Assembly (NCBI RefSeq): GCF_000720765.1
Contig: NZ_JODC01000008.1
Location: 1-64,000, forward strand
Direction of reading: 5' to 3'
Source: Streptomyces sp. NRRL S-646
Lineage (GTDB): Bacteria > Actinomycetota > Actinomycetes > Streptomycetales > Streptomycetaceae
Length of the DNA: 64,000 nt
Shown: piece after piece, positions 43,916-53,043 of the stretch
Position numbering within the stretch: position 1 is the stretch's first letter
Layout of the letters: each line of letters begins with the position of its first letter
Notes under the pieces: model-generated
Seen by the model: only the letters and a program-made list of their open reading frames with translations
Databases searched by the model: none
Told to the model about the DNA's origin: nothing
Program-made: the position numbers and the translations under genes

Positions 43916-44911
43916 ATGACAGGAACACGCCCCGTCCGCTGGGGTGTCCTCGCCACCGGCGGCATCGCCCACACCTTTGCCGAGGATCTGCGTCTGATCC
44001 CCGACGACGCCGAACTCGTTGCCGTCGGCTCCCGCAGCGCCGACGCCGCCCACAGATTCGCCGACCGGCACGGAATAGCCCGGGCCCACGGCAGCTGGCA
44101 GGACCTGGCCATGGATCCCGAAGTGGACGTCGTGTACGTCGCCACCCCGCACTCGGCCCATCGCGCGGCGGCCGCGCTCTGCCTGGAGGCCGGGATGGCG
44201 GTGCTGTGCGAGAAGCCGCTCACCCTCAACCTCGCCCAGGCGCAGGACCTGGTGACGATCGCCCGCAAGCAGAACGTCTTCCTGATGGAGGCGATGTGGA
44301 CCTACGTCAACCCCGCCGTGCTGCGGATGCAGGAGCTGATCGCCGACGGCGCCATCGGTGAACTCCGCTCCGTCCACGCCGACTTCAGCATCGCCCTGCC
44401 CTACGACGCCGCACACCGCCTGCACGACCCGGCCCAGGGCGGCGGCGCCGTGCTCGACCTCGGCGTCTACCCCGTCTCCTTCGCCCAACTGCTGCTGGGC
44501 GCCCCCGACGCCGTCTCGGCCTGGGCGCACCTCAACCCGCAAGGAGTCGACGACAACACCGGCATCCTGCTCGGCTACGACAGCGGAGCCGTCGCGGTGC
44601 TCTCCTGCTCCCTGGGCACCCAGACGGCACAGCACGCCTCGGTCAACGGCACCCTCGGCCGCATCGAGTTCGCCCGCGACTTCTTCCACGCAGGCGGCTT
44701 CGTCCTGCACCGCCAGGGCCACGAGGCCGAGGAGATCCGCCTGCCGGAATCCCCGGGCAACGGCTACACCCATGAGGCACTGGAGGTGGCCCGCTGCCTG
44801 CGCGCCGGACTCACCGAGTCGCCGTACGTCCCGCTGGACGGCACGCTCGCTGTCATGGCGACCCTGGACGCCGTACGCGCGAGCATCGGAGTCCGCTACC
44901 CGGGCGAGTAA
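43916..44911 (+). CDS. Gfo/Idh/MocA-family oxidoreductase
   Basis: 331 residues. A Rossmann fold with WGVLATGGIAHTFAEDLRLI binds NAD(P); the family's catalytic Lys is in AVLCEKPLTLNLAQA at about residue 97. The C-terminal alpha/beta domain shows MWTYVNPAVLRMQELIADGA and GGGAVLDLGVYPVSFAQLLL. Such enzymes oxidise or reduce sugars, inositols or dihydrodiols. ATG 43916 has GGAAGGG upstream. It is divergent from rox; no functional link is evident. Confidence 0.93.
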   Translation: MTGTRPVRWGVLATGGIAHTFAEDLRLIPDDAELVAVGSRSADAAHRFADRHGIARAHGSWQDLAMDPEVDVVYVATPHSAHRAAAALCLEAGMAVLCEKPLTLNLAQAQDLVTIARKQNVFLMEAMWTYVNPAVLRMQELIADGAIGELRSVHADFSIALPYDAAHRLHDPAQGGGAVLDLGVYPVSFAQLLLGAPDAVSAWAHLNPQGVDDNTGILLGYDSGAVAVLSCSLGTQTAQHASVNGTLGRIEFARDFFHAGGFVLHRQGHEAEEIRLPESPGNGYTHEALEVARCLRAGLTESPYVPLDGTLAVMATLDAVRASIGVRYPGE

Positions 44912-44912
44912 G

Positions 44913-45527
44913 TCATCTCACCATGCGGTACTTCAGGTGGGTGGCGAGGGGCGTGTCGACCACGCGGACCGGCTCGACCTTGCACCGCAGGGCGCCGAGC
45001 CCCTCGAAGAGCCGCAGCCCGGCGCCGAGGAGCGCGGGCACGACGTGTAGCTGCAGCTCGTCGATGAGCCCCTCTCCGAGGTACTGCTGCACCGTGCTCG
45101 CCCCGCCCGCGATGTCGACATTCCTGTCGCCGGCGGCGGCCTTCGCCCGGTCGAGGGCACTGTGGATGCCGTCGGTGACGAAGGTGAAGGTGGTGCCGCC
45201 CTCCTTCACCAGGGTCGGCCGGGGGCGGTGGGTGAGCACGAAGACCGGGGTCCGGAACGGCGGGTTGTCCCCCCAGAACTCCTCACCCGTGTCGTACATC
45301 ATCCGGCCCATGACCACCGCTCCGGTGACGTCGAACCACTCGCGCATCAGCTCGGAGTCGAGGTTCTCCTCCCCGCCGGTCATGCCCTGGCGCTGCCGCC
45401 AGCTCGCCAGGTTGTGGATCCACTCGAAAAGCGGCTCGGCGCCGTCGCCTCCCGGGTTGTCGACGGCGACGCCGGTGCCGGCGATGAAGCCGTCGAGAGA
45501 GATGGCCATGTCTGCGGTTACGGTCAT
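44913..45527 (-). CDS. Dihydrofolate-reductase/RibD C-terminal-like reductase
   Basis: 204 residues: MTVTADMAISLDGFIAGTGV opening, GAVVMGRMMYDTGEEFWGDN, VFVLTHRPRPTLVKEGGTTF, DIAGGASTVQQYLGEGLIDE, LQLHVVPALLGAGLRLFEG. These are the NADPH-binding and core strands of the RibD_C family. True folate reduction is unlikely for this subgroup; the substrate is unknown. It is divergent from the GlxA/AraC regulator, an arrangement seen repeatedly in Streptomyces, which suggests regulation by that neighbour. Confidence 0.9.
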   Translation of the reverse strand: MTVTADMAISLDGFIAGTGVAVDNPGGDGAEPLFEWIHNLASWRQRQGMTGGEENLDSELMREWFDVTGAVVMGRMMYDTGEEFWGDNPPFRTPVFVLTHRPRPTLVKEGGTTFTFVTDGIHSALDRAKAAAGDRNVDIAGGASTVQQYLGEGLIDELQLHVVPALLGAGLRLFEGLGALRCKVEPVRVVDTPLATHLKYRMVR

Positions 45528-45658
45528 GAGGGGGTGCTCCTGGAGTGCTGGGAGGTGTTGCCGTCACCCCCACGTCGATCGGGGAGCGGCGCATTCGACA
45601 TTTCCCCGGTCGGTGCAGATGATCAGGCCCGCCTCGCACCCCTCGTACGCTGTTCCCT

Positions 45659-46615
45659 GTGCCCACCCCCCGCCTCCACCGCGTCGCCGTGCTGGTCCTC
45701 GAAGGCGCGAAGCCGCTTGATGTCGGCATTCCCGCGCAGGTGTTCACGACCCGCGCGAGCATGCCGTACGAGGTACGGGTGTGCGGGGCGGCACCCGGCC
45801 TTGTGACCGGCGGCGACGGGCTGGCGTACCACGTCGCCGACGGGCTCGACGCGCTCGCCTGGGCAGACATCGTGTTCGTGCCGGGCTACCGGTTCCCCGA
45901 CCGTGAGGACCCGCCGCCGGCCGTCGTCGACGCGCTGATCGCCGCCCACGAGCGGGGCGCGCGCCTCGCCGCCATCTCCACGGGCGCCTTTGCGCTCGCC
46001 GCCACCGGCCTGCTCGACGGCAGGCGCGCCACGACGCACTGGCACTACACGCGGGCCCTCGCGGAGAAGCATCCGCTGGTCCAGGTCGACGAGAACGTCC
46101 TGTTCGTCGACGAGGGCAGCGTGCTCACCTCGGCCGGCGCCGCTTCCGGCATCGACCTGTGCCTGCACATCCTGCGCGGCGACCTGGGCGTGGCCGCCTC
46201 CAACCACGCTGCCCGGCGCCTGGTCGCGGCTCCCTACCGCAGCGGAGGCCAGGCGCAGTACGTGCCGCGCAGCGTGCCCGAACCGCTCGGCGAGCGCTTC
46301 GCCGCCACCCGCGAGTGGGCCCTGCACCGGCTCGACGAACCCCTCAGCCTCGACACCCTCGCGCAGCACGCCGCGGTCTCACCCCGCACCTTCTCGCGGC
46401 GCTTCGTCGAGGACACCGGATACACGCCGATGCAATGGGTCATGCGCGCCCGCATCGACCTCGCCCGTGAGCTGCTCGAACGGTCGGAGCGCAGCGTCGA
46501 GCAGATCGCCAATGACGTGGGCCTGGGCACCGGCGCCAATCTGCGCATGCACTTCCAGCGCATCCTCGGGACCACGCCGAGCGAGTACCGGCGTACCTTC
46601 ACCCGCGGCGAGTAG
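45659..46615 (+). CDS. GlxA-family AraC-type transcriptional regulator
   Basis: 318 residues. An N-terminal DJ-1/PfpI-like sensor (VAVLVLEGAKPLDVGIPAQV, GARLAAISTGAFALAATGLL, in which the nucleophile Cys position of true proteases is Thr) is fused to a C-terminal AraC double HTH (PLSLDTLAQHAAVSPRTFSR, RFVEDTGYTPMQWVMRARID, VGLGTGANLRMHFQRILGTT). GTG start. It is divergent from the RibD-like reductase, its probable target. Confidence 0.92.
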   Translation: MPTPRLHRVAVLVLEGAKPLDVGIPAQVFTTRASMPYEVRVCGAAPGLVTGGDGLAYHVADGLDALAWADIVFVPGYRFPDREDPPPAVVDALIAAHERGARLAAISTGAFALAATGLLDGRRATTHWHYTRALAEKHPLVQVDENVLFVDEGSVLTSAGAASGIDLCLHILRGDLGVAASNHAARRLVAAPYRSGGQAQYVPRSVPEPLGERFAATREWALHRLDEPLSLDTLAQHAAVSPRTFSRRFVEDTGYTPMQWVMRARIDLARELLERSERSVEQIANDVGLGTGANLRMHFQRILGTTPSEYRRTFTRGE

Positions 46616-46740
46616 CCGCCTCATCGGCGACCTGGCGCGATCCTTTCGAACCATGGCGCTCACGCCACGGCCGCCCGCGGACCCCGCACGCGAGGCTGGT
46701 GGGGAACCCAGACGAGCCGCAGAGACACCAAGGGGTATTC

Positions 46741-47739
46741 ATGACTCGCGTCGCCATCAACGGATTCGGCCGCATCGGACGCAATGTGCTGCGCGCCCTG
46801 CTGGAACGCGACAGCACCATCGAGATCGTCGCCGTCAACGACCTCACCGAGCCCGCCACCCTCGCCCGGCTCCTCGCCTACGACTCCACGGCCGGCCGGC
46901 TCGGCCGCCCGGTGACCGTCGACGGCGACACCCTCGTCGTCGACGGCCGGCGCATCAAGGTCCTCGCCGAACGCGACCCGGCGCAGCTGCCCTGGGCCGA
47001 ACTCGGCGTCGACGTCGCCCTGGAGTCCACCGGCCGCTTCACCTCGGCGAAGGCCGCCCGCGCCCACCTCGACGCGGGCGCGAGGAAGGTCCTCGTCAGC
47101 GCACCCTCGGACGGCGCCGACGTCACCCTCGCCTACGGGGTCAACACCGACGCGTACGACCCGGAACTGCACACCATCGTCTCGAACGCCTCCTGCACGA
47201 CCAACGCGCTCGCCCCGCTCGCCGCGGTCCTCGACGAACTCGCCGGCATCGAGCACGGCTTCATGACCACGGTGCACGCCTACACGCAGGAGCAGAACCT
47301 CCAGGACGGCCCGCACCGCGACGCCCGCCGCGCCCGCGCCGCCGGCATCAACATCGTGCCCACCACGACGGGCGCCGCCAAGGCGATCGGCCTCGTGCTG
47401 CCCGGCCTCGACGGCAAGCTGTCGGGCGACTCGATTCGCGTACCCGTTCCGGTGGGCTCGATCGTCGAACTGAACACCACGGTGGCCCGCGACGTGACCC
47501 GGGAAGACGTGCTGGCGGCCTACCGTGCCGCGGCCGAGGGCCCGTTGGCCGGCGTCCTCGAGTACTCGGACGACCCGCTTGTGTCGTCCGACATCACCGG
47601 CAACCCGGCCTCCTCCATCTTCGACTCGGCCCTCACCCGCGTCGACGGCCGCCACATCAAGGTGGTCGCCTGGTACGACAACGAGTGGGGCTTCTCCAAC
47701 CGGGTGATCGACACCCTGGAGCTCCTCGCCGCCGGCTGA
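46741..47739 (+). CDS. gap: Type I glyceraldehyde-3-phosphate dehydrogenase
   Basis: 332 residues. NAD site VAINGFGRIGRNVLRALLER; active site SNASCTTNALAPLA with Cys about 152; the catalytic His lies in TTVHAYTQEQNLQDGPH; a C-terminal WYDNEWGFSNRVIDTLELL. Catalyses oxidative phosphorylation of glyceraldehyde 3-phosphate. Given its surroundings it is probably an accessory paralogue rather than the main glycolytic gene (inference). The frame is open upstream of ATG 46741, but homology starts there. A hairpin follows the stop. Confidence 0.95.
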   Translation: MTRVAINGFGRIGRNVLRALLERDSTIEIVAVNDLTEPATLARLLAYDSTAGRLGRPVTVDGDTLVVDGRRIKVLAERDPAQLPWAELGVDVALESTGRFTSAKAARAHLDAGARKVLVSAPSDGADVTLAYGVNTDAYDPELHTIVSNASCTTNALAPLAAVLDELAGIEHGFMTTVHAYTQEQNLQDGPHRDARRARAAGINIVPTTTGAAKAIGLVLPGLDGKLSGDSIRVPVPVGSIVELNTTVARDVTREDVLAAYRAAAEGPLAGVLEYSDDPLVSSDITGNPASSIFDSALTRVDGRHIKVVAWYDNEWGFSNRVIDTLELLAAG

Positions 47740-47748
47740 CCGGCGCCC

Positions 47749-47780
47749 GCCGCCCTCGCTTCGGCCGTGGTGAGGGCGGC
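47749..47780. terminator. Terminator after GAPDH
   Basis: GCCGCCCTC and GAGGGCGGC pair as a 9-bp stem around a 14-base loop, starting 9 bp after the gap stop codon. Confidence 0.65.
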
Positions 47781-47882
47781 CGGCCGCGCCGGGACCGTAT
47801 GCGGCACCTGTGATGCGGCTGTGACCCGGAACTGTGGCCTCCACCACGGTCTGCCGTCCTCGGCCCCTGATGAGCTGGCCCA

Positions 47883-48842
47883 ATGCGCGCAGCCGCCCCG
47901 CTCTTACTGCTCCTGGCCTCGGCCCTCATCCTCGCCGGGTGCGGGCAGCCGTCCGGCTCGCCGACGCCCGAGGCCCGCCCCACCTCGTCGAACGACCCGC
48001 GGTTCCTGCCGCTGGCCGCCTACGACCTGTCCGACGACGGACACACCGTCGGTACGGCCCGCTGGACGCTCGCCAAGCAGTGCATGGTCCGCCTCGGGTT
48101 CGACGACCTGAAGAACCTCGACATCGACCCCCTGCCCGCCTGGCCCCAACGCCCGGCGGGCACAGGCGTGTTCACGGCCGTCGCGTACGTCGACGACGAC
48201 CTCCGCTACGGCATCCAGGACCCCCGGCAGGCCGCGCGCTACGGCTATCAGGCGGCGCGGGCCGCATACGAGCGCCGCAACCCGCAGAAGAAGTGGACCC
48301 TCTCCCAATTCCTGGCGCTGACCGGCGAGTTCTTCGGCGCAGATCCGAAGTCCGTGCACGGCCACCGCATCCCGCGCCGCGGCTGTCTCGGCGAGGCGGA
48401 TCGCGCGATCTACGGCAGTAGCCCGCAGGACCGCAGGAACCCGGTCCTGGAACTGAAGTCCAAGAGCCTCCAGCAGGGCATGAAGGACCCCGTCTGGAAG
48501 AAGGCGGACAAGGCGTGGTCGTCATGCATGCGCAAAGCGGGCTACCACTACGCCACTCCCAGGGACGCCGAGATCGGCGAGGACCGTCAGCGGGAGGAGC
48601 TGGAGGCACGGCTGTCCGCGCCGCCTCGAGACCCCGACGCACCCTCGGCCTCGGAGAAGCAGACGGCGACGGCCGACGCCCGCTGCAAGCAGCACACCGG
48701 CTACGTCCGCACCGTGCACGCCGTCGACGTACGCATCCAGAACCAGCTCATCGCCAACAACCGGGCGAAGCTGGAGAAGCAGCGCCGCTGGAACCGCGAC
48801 GCCGTCCGCAAGGCCCACGACATCCTTGAGGGCCGGTCGTGA
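47883..48842 (+). CDS. Lipoprotein of unknown function
   Basis: 319 residues with a lipobox ILAGC (Cys about 20) and a Pro/Ser-rich linker, so it is anchored outside the membrane. The body is charged and mostly helical (YGYQAARAAYERRNPQKKWT, DKAWSSCMRKAGYHYATPRD, KQHTGYVRTVHAVDVRIQNQ, ending KLEKQRRWNRDAVRKAHDIL). Three further cysteines may pair. The pattern resembles secreted lipoproteins common in Streptomyces genomes, but I know no function. It is tandem after gap with its own promoter space of 140 bp. Confidence 0.82.
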   Translation: MRAAAPLLLLLASALILAGCGQPSGSPTPEARPTSSNDPRFLPLAAYDLSDDGHTVGTARWTLAKQCMVRLGFDDLKNLDIDPLPAWPQRPAGTGVFTAVAYVDDDLRYGIQDPRQAARYGYQAARAAYERRNPQKKWTLSQFLALTGEFFGADPKSVHGHRIPRRGCLGEADRAIYGSSPQDRRNPVLELKSKSLQQGMKDPVWKKADKAWSSCMRKAGYHYATPRDAEIGEDRQREELEARLSAPPRDPDAPSASEKQTATADARCKQHTGYVRTVHAVDVRIQNQLIANNRAKLEKQRRWNRDAVRKAHDILEGRS

Positions 48843-48864
48843 AGACCGGTCCTCAAGGGCAGCC

Positions 48865-49686
48865 TCAGGGCTTCCGCGCCACCCCGCAGAACTGCGTCAC
48901 GTCGACGATCTCGCCGACCTCGGGCTGCTGCGCACGCCAGCGCGAGCACGACACCACGCCCGGTTCCAGCAGCTCCAGACCGTCGAAGAAGCGCAGCAGC
49001 TGCTCGCGGCTGCGGAGTTTCATCGGCGCCGAGCCCTGCTCGTTCCAGCTGGCCACCGCCGCCGTCATGGCCTCGGTGTGGACCTCGGCGGTGGGATGGG
49101 CGAGCGCCAGATAGCTGCCGGAGGGCAGGGCGGCCACGAGCCGGTCGACGATCTCGTACGCCTGCTCGTCGTCGCTCACGAACTGCATGATGCCCAGCAG
49201 CATGAGTGCCACCGGCTGCTTGAAGTCCAGTGTCCGGGCGGCGCCTTCGAGGATCGGGCCCGGTTCGTGGACGTCGCCGTCCAGATAGTCCGTGACGCCC
49301 TCGGGGCTGCTGGTGAGCAGGGCCTGGGCATGCACCAGGACCAGCGGGTCGTTGTCGACGTAGACGATCCGGGTCGCGGGGGCCAGCCGCTGGGCGACCT
49401 CGTGCGTGTTGTCCGCGGTGGGCAGGCCGGTGCCGAGGTCGAGGAACTGGCGGACGCCCGCCTCGCCGACCAGATGGCGCACCGCGCGGCCCAGGAACGC
49501 CCGGTCGGCCCGCGCGGAGTCGACGATCTCCGGGAAGTACTCCAGGACTTGGTCGCCCATGGCGCGGTCGGGGGCGTAGTTGTCCTTGCCGCCCAGCCAG
49601 TAGTTCCACACCCGTGCCGAATGCGGGGTGGTCAGATCCAGCCGCGCCAGCACGGCCTCACGGTCGGCGGCCGGTTCCTCGGTCAT
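48865..49686 (-). CDS. SAM-dependent methyltransferase, PF04672 (DUF574) family
   Basis: 273 residues, standard length. TPHSARVWNYWLGGKDNYAP is the family hallmark, FLDLGTGLPTADNTHEVAQR the SAM-binding glycine loop, RIVYVDNDPLVLVHAQALL the acidic SAM-ribose strand. Streptomyces genomes carry many paralogues and their methyl acceptors are unknown. ATG 49686, monocistronic, convergent with the lipoprotein gene. Confidence 0.92.
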   Translation of the reverse strand: MTEEPAADREAVLARLDLTTPHSARVWNYWLGGKDNYAPDRAMGDQVLEYFPEIVDSARADRAFLGRAVRHLVGEAGVRQFLDLGTGLPTADNTHEVAQRLAPATRIVYVDNDPLVLVHAQALLTSSPEGVTDYLDGDVHEPGPILEGAARTLDFKQPVALMLLGIMQFVSDDEQAYEIVDRLVAALPSGSYLALAHPTAEVHTEAMTAAVASWNEQGSAPMKLRSREQLLRFFDGLELLEPGVVSCSRWRAQQPEVGEIVDVTQFCGVARKP

Positions 49687-49819
49687 GACACGCTCCTCGT
49701 CCTGGACCGGCGGCCCCCCTCGACCACCGCCCCCTTGCGCCTGTGGGCAAGCGACAACGTAGCGGGCGGTATCAGTTCAGGCCACCGATTCCCCGATCTT
49801 GACAGCCGCCGCTCAGCTC

Positions 49820-51052
49820 TCAGAAGTACCGTGCTTCCGGATGGCAGCCGGACGCCCCGTCCCACAGAGCGTCGTCGTCCCGGCCGCGCAGCCAGCGGTC
49901 GAAGAAGGCGGCGACGTAGGCCCGTTGGGCGGTGATCGCGAGCCGCGGGGCGATGGTGCCGATGTTCTCGACGACGGTCTTGCGGGGCAGGCCGAGCCGC
50001 CGGGCGATCTGCGGAACCATCGCTTCGGCGTCGGTGTACGTGGCGTGTTGCGCGCCCCGCAGGCTCAGGCCCCGGTGCCATCCGGGGCTGTTGCGCCACA
50101 GAGCCTGCCAGGACGGCACCGTGCCGAGGTCGTTGCCATCCTTGCCGATCAGCAGGAAGGGGCGGTCGAGGCCGTCGGCGGCAACGGAGGACAGGTTGCC
50201 GGGGGCGCTGTCGTCCTGGACGTACGCGAGTACCCCGTCCAGGTTGGCCGCTGCTGCGATGCGCGGGTCGTCGTGCATGGTCTGCAGGGCGGTGAAGCCT
50301 CCTGCCGACTGGCCGAACATGCCGATGCGGCCGAAGTCCAGCCTGCCGCACAGGACTTGGGGCAGCGCGCTCGGCAGTGCGTCGAGGAGGAAGCGGGCGT
50401 CGGCCACGCGTACTGCCATGGTTTTCCGCAACAGGGCGGTGATGCGCTGCTGGTCCGGGTACGCCTTGGCGAACTCCGCGGGGAGGACGGAGCGTTCGAC
50501 GCGGCCGCCGGGGAACTCGACGGCCGAGGCGTCGTAGGTGTGATCGAGGGTCACCACGGCATAGCCCCGGGAGGCAAGGTCGTCGCAGAGAGTGGTGCCC
50601 AGGGAGCGCGGGTCCCCGGCACCGGGGGAGTAGCAGAGCACCGGGAGCGGACCACCGTGAGCGACCGGGGCACCTTCGTGAGCGTGCGTGCGGGTGGCCG
50701 CCCAGTCGACCCGGCTGCTCGGCACATCGGTGAAGCTGTTCAGGGCGGCGAACCCGGAGGCCTCGCCGGGAAGCATCTGGGGTGCGGCCGGACAGCCGCC
50801 GACGGTCCGGGCCGGATAGCGGATGCCGACCATGAGCTCCCGGTACGGCTGCGACGCGACCCAGGGATCGGCCCGCGAGGCATCGACGAGGCGCAGCGCG
50901 ACCGTCCCCACGGGATATGGGCCGCTGGGCGCGGGCAACGTCAGTCGCACCAGCCCGGCCGGGCGCGGCTCGCCGGCCGCCGCTCGTGCCGGGACGGCGG
51001 ACACGGCGAGTGCTGCAATGGCCGACAGCATGGTGGCGCGACGGGTCTGCAT
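49820..51052 (-). CDS. Secreted alpha/beta-hydrolase (PAF-acetylhydrolase/lipase-like)
   Basis: 410 residues with a signal peptide (MQTRRATMLSAIAALAVSAV, then PARAAA). The nucleophile elbow is GRIGMFGQSAGGFTA; an oxyanion-type segment LPVLCYSPGAGDPRSLG precedes it; the acid is likely in DGVLAYVQDD or PFLLIGKDGND and the His in LRGAQHATYTDAEAM. The fold matches bacterial platelet-activating-factor acetylhydrolase-like esterases. ATG 51052 has GGGAG 8 bases upstream; the open frame beyond lacks a signal. Exported esterase of unknown substrate. Confidence 0.88.
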   Translation of the reverse strand: MQTRRATMLSAIAALAVSAVPARAAAGEPRPAGLVRLTLPAPSGPYPVGTVALRLVDASRADPWVASQPYRELMVGIRYPARTVGGCPAAPQMLPGEASGFAALNSFTDVPSSRVDWAATRTHAHEGAPVAHGGPLPVLCYSPGAGDPRSLGTTLCDDLASRGYAVVTLDHTYDASAVEFPGGRVERSVLPAEFAKAYPDQQRITALLRKTMAVRVADARFLLDALPSALPQVLCGRLDFGRIGMFGQSAGGFTALQTMHDDPRIAAAANLDGVLAYVQDDSAPGNLSSVAADGLDRPFLLIGKDGNDLGTVPSWQALWRNSPGWHRGLSLRGAQHATYTDAEAMVPQIARRLGLPRKTVVENIGTIAPRLAITAQRAYVAAFFDRWLRGRDDDALWDGASGCHPEARYF

Positions 51053-51170
51053 GCCTGAACTCCCTTGTCTGTACGGGTGAAAGGACCACGTACAGCCTTG
51101 TGGAGCGACCGGGTCGCGAACCATGCGGCAGGCCGGTCGATGCGCATGGGGGTTATCCCACAGACGCTTC

Positions 51171-51944
51171 TCACGTCTCATGCGGGGTGTGCGCGTGCCC
51201 GTGCCCGTGCTCTGTTTCCCCGGCGCCGGGTGAGCCGCCCATCATCCGCAGCATGGCCGGGCCGCCGGTGCGCCAGAACCGTAGGAGCAGAGCCGCCGCC
51301 AGCAGCAGGAAGACGAGGACGACGTATCCGGCGACGGCCATCGCGGCGAAGAAGGTGCCGAGGAGGAAAACGGCCGTGCGGGCGCCGTAGTGCTTCCGGT
51401 AGATGTTCAGGATGGGGAGGATCGGCAGGCCGGCGTAGATGAAGGCGATCACCCCGCCGAAGCTGATGCCGCCCTTCCACAGCACCACGGCCGGCGGCAC
51501 CTTGCCGATCGAGCAGACGAAAGTGGCGATGGCCACCAGCGTCCCGACCAGGGGGCCGATCAGTTTGGCGGCGAGCGGATGGTCCGCCAGGACGAACGTG
51601 CGCCAGAAGTCTTCCGGCACCCAGGCCGCGATCGCCCCCGCGATCAGCAGCCCCGCCACCAGGTCCCGCACGATCGCCGCCCACTCCATGACGAAGATGT
51701 GCGACACGGAGCTGAAGCCGTCCCGGGAGAACAGACGCCGGACGAAGCCGCCCTCGGCCCGTACCAACATGTCCATGGCCGCGTGGCCTTCCATCGACCC
51801 CGCGATCCCGCGCTCGGCCTGCTCCCGCGTGGCGATCTCGAACGCCATCGCCGCCGTGAAGTTCGCGCCCTTGCGGAACAGCGAACGGGCCAGAGCCGCG
51901 GCCGCATACGAGCAGGACGACGAGGCCGCCCCGAAGCCGGACAA
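51171..51944 (-). CDS. ArsP/DUF318-type permease, shortened by in-frame deletions
   Basis: 257 residues of a permease family (PF03773; metal or arsenical efflux-type) whose intact members are much longer. Present: GAASSSCSYAAAALARSLFR, KGANFTAAMAFEIA, REQAERGIAGSMEGHAAMDM, VMEWAAIVRDLVAGLLIAGA, FVCSIGKVPPAVVLWKGGIS, FGGVIAFIYAGLPILPILNI. Missing: the N-terminal helix region, about 50 residues between FEIA and REQAERG, and the segment between GYVVL and the last helix. All deletions keep the frame. The start is uncertain (GTG 51944 lies within the family's conserved region). Probably inactive, although a reduced functional form cannot be excluded. Confidence 0.65.
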   Translation of the reverse strand: MSGFGAASSSCSYAAAALARSLFRKGANFTAAMAFEIATREQAERGIAGSMEGHAAMDMLVRAEGGFVRRLFSRDGFSSVSHIFVMEWAAIVRDLVAGLLIAGAIAAWVPEDFWRTFVLADHPLAAKLIGPLVGTLVAIATFVCSIGKVPPAVVLWKGGISFGGVIAFIYAGLPILPILNIYRKHYGARTAVFLLGTFFAAMAVAGYVVLVFLLLAAALLLRFWRTGGPAMLRMMGGSPGAGETEHGHGHAHTPHET

Positions 51945-52057
51945 GAATTGAATCGCCGTGATGTGCCGGAACGACGTTTACAGGGTGATTTGTCAGGTTT
52001 AGCGTAAAAGTAAAGGACGACGCTCGCCGCCATCATCATCGGAAAAGGGGAGCACTC

Positions 52058-52681
52058 ATGTCGTGGACGATATCCGGCACCTATGTGGCCGGTTGCTCTT
52101 GTGCGGTGTTGTGCAGCTGTCCCTACGACGGCCAGCCGCGGGATGCCGAGGGGCGCACCGAATGCCGGGGCACCGCCGTGTTCCATGTGGCAGACGGGAA
52201 TCTGGACGATCTCGACCTGTCCGACGTGGACTTCGCGTTCTACAACCTCTTCCCGTCCAATCTGTCCTCCGGCAACTGGAAGGTCGGACTGGTCGTCGAC
52301 GCCTCGGCCAGTGATGAGCAGGCCGAGGCCCTGGAGCGCATCCTCTCCGGCCGGGAAGGCGGACCGTTCGGCCAGCTGTCGCAGTTCTACGGCGAGTACC
52401 TGGGCATGGAGCGGGCGGCCGTCTCCCTCGGGGAAGGAGACAGGCCCGGCCTCACGGTCGAGGGCCGGACGGAACTCTCCTACGAGCCGCTCACCGGGCC
52501 CGACGGCAGCTCGACGAAGATCAGGAACGCCATGTTCGGGTTCGCGCCGGAATTCGAGGTGGGCAGGACCAGCGGCCGTTCCGACGCCTTCGGGATGAGC
52601 TACGAGGCGTCGTACGGCGAGACCGCCGACTACGTCTTCACCAGCGAGGAGACCGAGGAGACCGCCCACGGCCGCATCTGA
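52058..52681 (+). CDS. DUF1326 protein with CxC...CxCP motif
   Basis: 207 residues of DUF1326. The conserved N-terminal cysteine cluster is ISGTYVAGCSCAVLCSCPYD, followed by GRTECRGTAVFHVADGNLDD. Four closely spaced cysteines suggest metal or thiol chemistry (inference; the family is uncharacterised as far as I know). It lies between a permease remnant and an NrtS-like/DUF2182 pair; DUF1326 and DUF2182 genes recur together. ATG 52058 follows AAAAGGGGAG. No signal peptide. Confidence 0.87.
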   Translation: MSWTISGTYVAGCSCAVLCSCPYDGQPRDAEGRTECRGTAVFHVADGNLDDLDLSDVDFAFYNLFPSNLSSGNWKVGLVVDASASDEQAEALERILSGREGGPFGQLSQFYGEYLGMERAAVSLGEGDRPGLTVEGRTELSYEPLTGPDGSSTKIRNAMFGFAPEFEVGRTSGRSDAFGMSYEASYGETADYVFTSEETEETAHGRI

Positions 52682-52739
52682 GCGAAACGACGGGTCCGAA
52701 CCGGGCGGCGGGACCGAGCGGGCCGGCCACGAGACACCC

Positions 52740-53042
52740 ATGAGCGCCGGCCACGAGACACCTAGGAGCGCCGGCGAGGCACCACGTCTGCTTGCGACCG
52801 TGTTCTCGGCGGCCTCGCTGTCGAGGTGCGTACCGATCGCCCTCCTTGTGGGCACCCTGCTCTCCCTGGTCAACCAGGGGGCGGTGATTGCGTCCGGCGA
52901 CGCCACCGCCGCGACCTGGCTGCGGGTGCTGTTCAACTACCTGGTGCCGTTCTGCGTGTCCAGCGCGGGCTTCTTCAGCTGCCGGCGGGCCGCCTGGCGG
53001 ACCGTACGGCCTTCGAGGGCCAGGTCTTCGTGGACCCGGTGA
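52740..53042 (+). CDS. NrtS-like small membrane protein
   Basis: 100 residues with two helices: CVPIALLVGTLLSLVNQGAV and LRVLFNYLVPFCVSSAGFF. This matches the two-helix NrtS family (VGTLLxLxNQG...LxxFLVPxCVSxxG), linked to nitrate/nitrite transport in cyanobacteria. Here the context is DUF1326 and DUF2182, so that role is uncertain. The C-terminal tail after the second helix is basic and ends 2 bp from the convergent DUF2182 stop. Confidence 0.7.
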   Translation: MSAGHETPRSAGEAPRLLATVFSAASLSRCVPIALLVGTLLSLVNQGAVIASGDATAATWLRVLFNYLVPFCVSSAGFFSCRRAAWRTVRPSRARSSWTR

Positions 53043-53043
53043 G

